The notes under the pieces were generated by a model. It was not told where the DNA came from. It worked only from the letters and a program-made list of their open reading frames with translations, and ran no database searches. From DAOTTW01 sp034437615 (GTDB lineage: Bacteria > Chloroflexota > Anaerolineae > Aggregatilineales > Phototrophicaceae): 18,037 nucleotides of DNA. The translations under genes and the position numbers were made by a program. The stretch spans positions 1 through 18,037 of the forward strand of contig DAOTTW010000381.1 of NCBI GenBank assembly GCA_034437615.1, in the 5' to 3' direction. Positions 1 through 5,600 of the stretch are shown here, one piece after another (positions within the stretch are counted from its first letter, which is position 1; the number at the start of each line of letters is the position of its first letter).

Positions 1-581
1 ACGTAAAATTCATAGCCATTGGACGACCAGCGCAGGCATTCCTGAATAATGCCGATCATCGCATGACACACAGGTTTATCGGCACGGCGTCCCCAGGCCA
101 TCGGGCTGAAATCTGTCCGAAAATACAGGGCGTGTTCGTCGCCCGTCGTGCTGCTTTCCTGGTCGCTGAAGCGCGTAAACAGCGCCGCCAATCCACGCAA
201 CCCATAATCCAGGCGCTGCTGTAGGGGCAACGCCTGAAACGCCTGATCCCCGATGCCGCGCATGACGCCAAAATGCCGAATGCCCTGGGCAAACGCCGCA
301 CGCCCGATGCGCAGGGCCATGCCACGACCACCACGCGGACCGTACATGCCCTCAAGCGCCTCATTTAAGGCAGCCATCGCAGCAAAATCGAACTGCCGCT
401 CCAGCGTATTCGGCGGTGGGCTATCCGCATAAGCAGTCAGGTCTGCCAAACTTAACAGATTGGCCAACCCATGACGCCCCATAACATCTTCCATCGCGAT
501 GAAGAAAGCGCGTGCGATGCGGTTGGGGTAATACAGACCGCTTGGCTCTAGCACGGCGTTCGTCTTCCTCTTCGTATTCAT
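1..581 (-). CDS. V4R (4-vinyl reductase)-like sensor/binding protein, C-terminus cut by window edge
   Basis: An open frame runs from an ATG at 581 to the window edge with no stop, giving 193 residues. The protein starts MNTKRKTNAVLEPSGLYYPN and contains MYGPRGGRGMALRIGRAAF near residues 79-97, then HALYFRTDFSPMAWG and a Cys-containing VCHAMIGIIQECLRW stretch near the cut end. This Gly/Arg-rich helix followed by a late Cys-containing strand-helix region resembles V4R domains, which are small-molecule binding or sensory domains; the call is from pattern memory only. The frame is open back to the stop of the roadblock gene at 648-650 but has no other ATG, so 581 is the best start, although no clear ribosome binding site precedes it. 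It lies 66 bases downstream of the roadblock gene and is probably cotranscribed. The overlapping frames at 56-364 and 421-618 have a composition unlike real protein and are shadows of this gene. Confidence 0.62.
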   Translation of the reverse strand, partial: MNTKRKTNAVLEPSGLYYPNRIARAFFIAMEDVMGRHGLANLLSLADLTAYADSPPPNTLERQFDFAAMAALNEALEGMYGPRGGRGMALRIGRAAFAQGIRHFGVMRGIGDQAFQALPLQQRLDYGLRGLAALFTRFSDQESSTTGDEHALYFRTDFSPMAWGRRADKPVCHAMIGIIQECLRWSSNGYEFY

Positions 582-647
582 ATTTGTATTCGTAACGGGC
601 AGCAGGCCATAACGCCATGATACGCCATCGTGATGAATGGGCGGACG

Positions 648-1016
648 TTAGACGATCTGCTCCAGCGCATCAACAGCGCGGTTGACATCCAGCAGGATCA
701 GGCCCAGGCGGGCGTCCTTGCGGGCAATCACCGTCAACACGGCTTCTTCGCCCACGTTCGTCAGGATGACGTAGCCATTATCGCCCTTGACGTTGACCTG
801 CTCTAATACGCCACGTGTTAACTCGGTGGAGATGCGCTCACCGAGGGATAGCATAGCCGCGCTCATCGCGCTAACGCGGTCTTCTTCGATGCCCGGTGAT
901 AGCAAGGATGCCATGCTCAGGCCGTCCACGCTCACAATCGCTGCCCCTTCGACATCCCCGGAACTCGATTGCAAGTCGCGCAGTTTTTCCATTAATTGCT
1001 CAGTGCGTGAGGCCAC
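648..1016 (-). CDS. Roadblock/LC7 domain protein
   Basis: This 122-residue protein is about one roadblock/LC7 domain long. It shows the family layout: an N-terminal helix (MEKLRDLQ), a strand EGAAIVSVDGLSMAS with the typical V-DG-S pattern, a central helix with SAAMLSLGERI, then strands GYVILTNVGEEAVLTVIA and a final LGLILLDVNRAVDAL. Such proteins dimerise and act as regulators or partners of small MglA/Ras-like GTPases or of sensor proteins. The start codon is GTG (1014-1016), chosen because the sequence TGAGGAGGT lies five bases upstream on the minus strand, a near-perfect ribosome binding site. It heads a likely two-gene transcript with the V4R-like gene. No GTPase gene is visible in the window. 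Family call is firm; the cellular partner is unknown. Confidence 0.9.
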   Translation of the reverse strand: MASRTEQLMEKLRDLQSSSGDVEGAAIVSVDGLSMASLLSPGIEEDRVSAMSAAMLSLGERISTELTRGVLEQVNVKGDNGYVILTNVGEEAVLTVIARKDARLGLILLDVNRAVDALEQIV

Positions 1017-1060
1017 TGGTTACCTCCTCAAATCAGGATCAAACATGAGGGTTTGTATTT

Positions 1061-1090
1061 CGTGAGTGCCCTGATTATACAGCACTCACG
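1061..1090 (-). promoter_or_regulatory. Operator-like palindrome over the -10 box of the roadblock gene
   Basis: CGTGAGTGC at 1061-1069 and GCACTCACG at 1082-1090 form a perfect 9-bp inverted repeat with a 12-base centre. The centre holds a consensus minus-strand -10 box, TATAAT, at 1079-1074, about 60 bases upstream of the GTG start. The -35 region is weak: TTGTAG at 1100-1095 is only a partial match with a 15-base spacer. A symmetric site centred on the -10 is what a repressor operator would look like; no regulator is identified. Confidence 0.5.
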
Positions 1091-1190
1091 ACGCCTACAA
1101 TAAAAAGGATTAACTCATGCTGACGATTGTACCTGATTCCAGCTAAAACTGCATCTCAAAAAGCGAGTCCAGGCTGGCGCAAATACCATG

Positions 1191-1280
1191 ACGGTTTGCG
1201 GACGCGCAACCCAGCGTAGACACCAGGGTTCAGCGCGTCCCCACGAACGATACCCTGTAGAGACGCCATTCTTAGCGTCC
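1191..1280 (+). repeat. Two-hairpin dispersed repeat, copy 1
   Basis: A conserved core, CCACGAACGATACCCTGTAG at 1241-1260, is flanked by two inverted repeats. The left one has arms GGACGCGC (1200-1207) and GCGCGTCC (1233-1240) with a long 25-base loop; the right one, GACGC (1262-1266) with GCGTC (1275-1279), is eroded. The leading ACGGTTTGCGGAC is shared with the copy at 17953. The element lies 45 bases past the stop codon of the lipoprotein gene. The rest of the 1017-1324 intergenic stretch, outside the promoter palindrome, shows nothing else recognisable, and the small frame at 1115-1315 runs through the repeat and is not a gene. Confidence 0.75.
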
Positions 1281-1324
1281 GGGGCGGCACAGTCGCATTG
1301 CAGGCTCAGTCCCACTGTGCTGTA

Positions 1325-1777
1325 CTAGCGCACTGTACGCATCACCAATTGGAAGGCGGCTTCTAGCTCTGGCACGGGGCCATCTGCCGGGGCGACCCCT
1401 GCGGCATACACCACCTGACCACTATGTAATGTGACCTCTGCGCGGCGCTTGAGGTCGTTGGGATTCTTTAGCGGGAGGTTGAGCGGGGCGGTGCTCAGCC
1501 AAATTTGTAGCGGCATGTCGTCTGCATCCTGGGCCGTTCGGGACGATGCAAAGACAACGGTCATGGGGGCAGTAGCCGTACTGCTTTTGACGATGCGCCA
1601 ACCCTGCGGGTAAGCCACCCGAAACACACCCGCGTCGAAGGTTTCTGCATCCACCACCACGAAAGCCCCTGGTGTGTGTGCTAGCTGTGGCGGCTGTGTC
1701 GCGGGCACAAGCGGCCCGCAACCGACCACAAGCAGCAGCAGACACAGGCTATGGCGCAGCATTCGGCGCGTCCGCAT
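1325..1777 (-). CDS. Small secreted lipoprotein, unknown function
   Basis: The 150-residue product begins MRTRRMLRHSLCLLLLVVGC and then GPLVPATQPP: a basic tip, a hydrophobic core and a lipobox-like VVGC, so Cys20 is the likely lipidated residue. The mature part contains GVFRVAYPQGWRIVKSS, then a TVVFASS strand and an MPLQIWLS strand. The 'F-v-YP-gW' pattern is like the start of PsbP/DUF1795-type domains and like the repeated non-FAS1 domain of the giant protein at 2615-7747; this link is by eye and tentative. Its start overlaps the end of the upstream gene (stop at 1749) by 29 bases, so the two are probably translated from one message. No strong ribosome binding site precedes ATG 1777; an internal ATG five codons later is possible. 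Confidence 0.75.
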   Translation of the reverse strand: MRTRRMLRHSLCLLLLVVGCGPLVPATQPPQLAHTPGAFVVVDAETFDAGVFRVAYPQGWRIVKSSTATAPMTVVFASSRTAQDADDMPLQIWLSTAPLNLPLKNPNDLKRRAEVTLHSGQVVYAAGVAPADGPVPELEAAFQLVMRTVR

Positions 1778-2330
1778 CCCCGGCCAGGGAACTCAGGCCA
1801 GAATTCGGCAAATCGCATGAGACCCAACCCGCCCAGCGCACCACCTGCCAGTTATCAGGTGCGTCGGTCTCGTCGGGTATGCGTTCGACGCGGTTATAGA
1901 TGCAGATGCCGCTGAAGCCTTGCCCTTCTGCATACGTTGCGACCAACTGCACATCCCATGCATTTTGGCCGTCGGGCTGTGCACGCCGAAAGACCGCATT
2001 CAAGAAGCCGCCCCACTCTGGCGGTATATAGGCATCTATGCAGGCCGCTACGCTGCCGTCCGGGCAATTTTGCGCGACGTACTGCTGCAAGTCGTCGTTG
2101 AGTAGGGCGCGTGCTGCTTCGTCATCGCCCCGGCTTGCAGCATTCGAGAAGTCGATTGCGGTGGCAAAGGCCGGGTTTGTCTGCTGCGGCACCAGCAAGG
2201 CAGTCGTTACGACCACCACCACCAGCGCCATCGTCACGCCGACAACGATCAATAACCAGCGCGGGTTGCTGCCGGGTTTTTGACTGGGTTCTGCTTGCTG
2301 CGCGTTGTCCTGGGGTTGTGTTGTTGTCAT
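1749..2330 (-). CDS. Membrane-anchored protein with extracytoplasmic domain, unknown function
   Basis: I take the start at ATG 2330 (MTTTQPQDNAQQAEPSQKPG), giving 193 residues. The frame extends upstream to 2468, but that part is Cys/His-rich, reads through the regulatory region and looks non-coding. A Pro/Gln-rich cytoplasmic tail of about 24 residues precedes one strong membrane helix (about residues 25-47, WLLIVVGVTMALVVVVV). The outside part starts with FSNAASRGDDEAARALLNDDLQQYV, a helical opening like those of NTF2-like or DUF4878-like domains, and contains four cysteines (in NCPDG, VAACID, SGICIYN and WVSCD) that could form disulfides. It overlaps the lipoprotein gene. I do not recognise a specific family; the helix and topology are clear, the function is not. 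Confidence 0.7.
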   Translation of the reverse strand: MTTTQPQDNAQQAEPSQKPGSNPRWLLIVVGVTMALVVVVVTTALLVPQQTNPAFATAIDFSNAASRGDDEAARALLNDDLQQYVAQNCPDGSVAACIDAYIPPEWGGFLNAVFRRAQPDGQNAWDVQLVATYAEGQGFSGICIYNRVERIPDETDAPDNWQVVRWAGWVSCDLPNSGLSSLAGDADAPNAAP

Positions 2331-2362
2331 CTTTTGTTTTCTGCTCGCTGACGGTTCGTGAA

Positions 2363-2400
2363 ATTTTGCACAGCAAATGACCATTTTGCCAGAGCAAATG
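2363..2400. promoter_or_regulatory. Tandem ATTTTGC...GCAAATG sites upstream of the membrane-protein gene
   Basis: Two copies of an imperfect inverted repeat, ATTTTGCACAGCAAATG (2363-2379) and ATTTTGCCAGAGCAAATG (2383-2400), are spaced 20 bases apart, about two helical turns. Each has TTTGC and GCAAA half-sites. They lie 33-70 bases upstream of the minus-strand start at 2330, which suits tandem binding of a dimeric regulator. No binding protein is known. Confidence 0.4.
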
Positions 2401-2421
2401 CGGCAATCCGCCAGCAATTGA

Positions 2422-2450
2422 TTGTGCACATGCGCCACATACACTATAAT
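2422..2450 (+). promoter_or_regulatory. Candidate promoter toward the FAS1 gene
   Basis: A consensus -10 TATAAT at 2445-2450 is preceded with a 17-base spacer by TTGTGC at 2422-2427, a three-of-six match to the -35 consensus. It would give a leader of about 155 bases before the ATG at 2615. The overlapping minus-strand TATAGT (2448-2443) could serve the divergent gene, but its -35 is poor. Confidence 0.4.
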
Positions 2451-2533
2451 CGGCATGTTTCCATACAACTCGTCACATTATGCGCAAAATCGGGGGCGTT
2501 GCTTCATTCTCAGTTTTAGCTAAGCTGGAAAAG

Positions 2534-2561
2534 TTGCACAACTTGGATTGTGCGGCACAAT
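2534..2561. promoter_or_regulatory. GCACAA/TTGTGC palindromes in the FAS1 gene leader
   Basis: ATTGTGC (2547-2553) and GCACAAT (2555-2561) form a perfect 7-bp palindrome with one central base. Just before it, GCACAA at 2536-2541 can also pair with TTGTGC at 2548-2553. A further TGTGCACA palindrome lies in the -35 region of the promoter at 2422. The repeated half-site suggests an operator set; alternatively it is a leader-mRNA hairpin with two exclusive pairings. Confidence 0.4.
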
Positions 2562-2614
2562 AGGCGTTACTTGTTGACTTTGTGAATTCTATTTCATCTC
2601 CTGAGGAGTGGATT

Positions 2615-5600
2615 ATGACAATACGATTTCGGATAGCTGTTATCGGCGCATTGCTGGCGTTGATGGCAGTCGGTGGCCCTGTGTTCGCGCAGGACGACGC
2701 CACCGAGGGCACAGCCGGTGCCTATGAGAGCGCTGAACTGCGCTTCGCCTACCCGGAAGAGGGCTGGGCACTCAATGAAGGTGCTGGTGTGGTTCGCCTG
2801 GAGGATAATGGCTCGTCTATTATCGTGTATGGGCCGACCAGCTATGAAAGCGTGCTTGGCGAAGCGCTGTTTAGCAACGACAACGCGGAGGCGCTCAGCT
2901 TCTTCCTGGAGCGTGTTGGCTACACCGTCGCTGACGCATCCGACGCCAACTTCGCCAACATTGCAACGCTGCTGGTGGAACTGCCGCGCCGCGATCAAGC
3001 GGGTTTCGCTTCTCTGCTGGACCTGGGCTTTGATCGGCTGGGTGTGCTCATCTCACTGAGCGAAGAAACCGTCGATGTCGATTTAGATGCGGCTGCGCGT
3101 ATCGTCGCGGAGTCCATCGAATATCCGCCGAATATCGTGGACGTGGCCGCCAGCACGGACGACTTCAGCACGTTGGTTGCCGCAGTCGAAGCCGCAGGCT
3201 TGGCCGATACGCTCGCTAGCGGTGAATTCACGGTTTTCGCACCGACCAACGCCGCCTTCGCACAAGCACTCGACGCGCTAGGGCTGGCCGCTGAGGATTT
3301 GCTGGCCGATACCGAGACGCTGACCAACATCCTGCTCTACCATGTGGTTGAGGGCAGCGTGTTGTCGTCTGATCTGGAAGCGGGCGACGTGCCGACGCTG
3401 CTGGAAGGCGAAAGCCTGACGATCAGCCTCACAGATGGCGTGATGGTCAACGCTGCCAGCGTGACACAAGCCGACATTCAGGCCAGCAACGGCGTCATCC
3501 ACGTGATTGATGCGGTGCTGCTGCCGCCTGTGGGCGATGTCGAAGGCGACCCACCCCCAGAACCAGAATCCCCAGAACAAGAACCAGAATCAGAATCAGA
3601 TGAAGACGCTACAGGTGAGGCCGCGACACCGGAACCCGAACCAGCACAGCCGACGATTGTTGAGGCTGTGATCGCAGATCGCTCGTTTAGCTTGCTCGAA
3701 GAGGCGGTTGTCGCGGCGGATTTGGCCGACGCGCTATCGGCTGAAGGGCCGTTCACCGTCTTCGCACCCACCAACCGCGCATTCCTGGCGGCTTTCGCGG
3801 ACCTGGGCCTGAGCGCCGACGACATCGCACAACAGGGCGACCTGCTGCGCGACATCCTGCTCTACCATGTGGTTGAAGGCGCGGTGTTCTCCTCTGATCT
3901 GGCCGATGGCGACGTGAACACACTGCTCGGTGAGCCAGTGACGATCAGCCTGGCCGACAGCCCCACAGTTAACGGTGCCAATATCGTCCAGACGGATACC
4001 GAAGTGGCTAACGGCGTCATCCATGTGATTGACGCGGTGCTCGTCCCGCAATCCGTGCTGGATGCGATGGCCGCCATGCAAGCGCAGACGACAGCAGATG
4101 CCAGCTTTGAGGGCGACTTCAGCTTCAGCTATCCCGAACAGTGGACGCTGGAAGAAGGCACGGACATCGTTAGCCTGACGCTGGAAAGCGCGGCGATTCT
4201 GGTCAGCGGGCCGGATAACTACAACACCATCATCGGGGATGTGACGACAGATAGCGCCGAAGAACAACTCGCGCTCTTCCTGGAGCGTAGCGGCTACGTC
4301 CCCGCTGGCCCTGTCGAGGCTGATGGCACACTGGCAGCCCTGGAAGTGACCTTGCCGCGCCGCGATCAGCGCGGTGTAGCCGCCCTATACGACCTGAACT
4401 ATGGCCGTCAGGGTGTGATTGTCGGCTTGGCGCAGGATGACCCCTTCGCGGATGCGATGGCCTTTGCGTTCATCGCGGTGGCCGACAGCCTGACCTACCC
4501 GCCCAATATCGCAGACATCGTGATTGAAGGCGAAGCCTTCAGCTTCCTCGAAGAAGCCGTCGTTGCTGCGGGGCTGGCCGAAACGCTGGCAGGTGACGGG
4601 CCGTTCACGGTCTTTGCACCCAGCAACATGGCCTTCGTAGAAACGCTGACGATGGCCAGCCTGGACCTGAACACCCTGACCGATAACCCCGACTTGCTGG
4701 CAAGCATCCTGCTCTACCATGTGGTTGAGGGCAGTGTCTTGTCATCCGACCTGACAGAGGGCGCGGTCACGACGCTGAACGGCGCAGATGTGACGGTCAG
4801 CCTTGACGATGGCGTCATGGTCAACGCTGCCAGCGTGACACAGGCCGACATCGAAGTCAGCAACGGCGTGATCCACGTCATCGACGGGCTGCTGCTGCCG
4901 CCAGAGGCCCTGGACGCTATCGCCCTGCTGCAATCCACAGACGGCGCAGAGGCCAGCTATGAAGGCGCGTTCAGCTTCAGTTACCCGGATGAATACACGC
5001 TCAGCGAAGGCTCCGACCTCGTGACGCTGGCGCTGGCGGGTAACCGCGTGCTGGTCAGTGGGCCAGATAACTACGCTACGATCATCGGGGATGTCAGCTT
5101 CGATGACGCCGCCGATGAACTGGCATTCTTCCTGGATCGCAGCGGTTACACAGTGGGCGACCCCGCAGACGTGAGCGACGCAGAGGCCGCCTTCGACGTG
5201 GAACTACCGCGCCGCGATCAATCCGGTTTAGCAGCGCTATACGACCTGGGCTTCGGGCGTTCGGGCGTTGTGGTTGCCCTATCAGACGCAGCAGAAGGGC
5301 CGGGTGTGGCAGCGCGTGATTTCGCCTTCGGGTCTGTGGCCAATAGCCTGGTCTACCCGCCGAACGTCGCTGATCTGATCGCTGAAGATGGCGACCTGAG
5401 CTTGCTCGAAGCCGCGCTGGATGCCGCCGACCTGACGGCCACGCTAGCCGATGGTGGCCCCTTCACGGTCTTTGCGCCGACGAACGCGGCCCTGACTGCG
5501 GCTGTAGAATCACTCGGCCTGACAGTGGATGATCTGGTCGGCAACACGGACCTGCTGACGGCCATCCTGCAATATCACGTGGTTGAAGGCGCTGTGCTAT

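Noticed and set aside
787..1065. Plus-strand frame opposite the roadblock gene
   Set aside because: The opposite strand encodes a clear roadblock domain with a strong ribosome binding site.
1115..1315. Short minus-strand frame in the intergenic region
   Set aside because: It runs through the dispersed repeat; its protein is rich in Trp, Cys and Arg and has no start signal.
2331..2468. N-terminal extension of the membrane-anchored protein
   Set aside because: It would be coded by the regulatory region with the TTTGC sites and gives a Cys-rich segment unlike the rest; ATG 2330 is more likely.
3734..4267. Minus-strand open frame of 177 codons inside the FAS1 gene
   Set aside because: Similar shadows recur in each repeat unit because the DNA is repeated; the composition is unlike a real protein.
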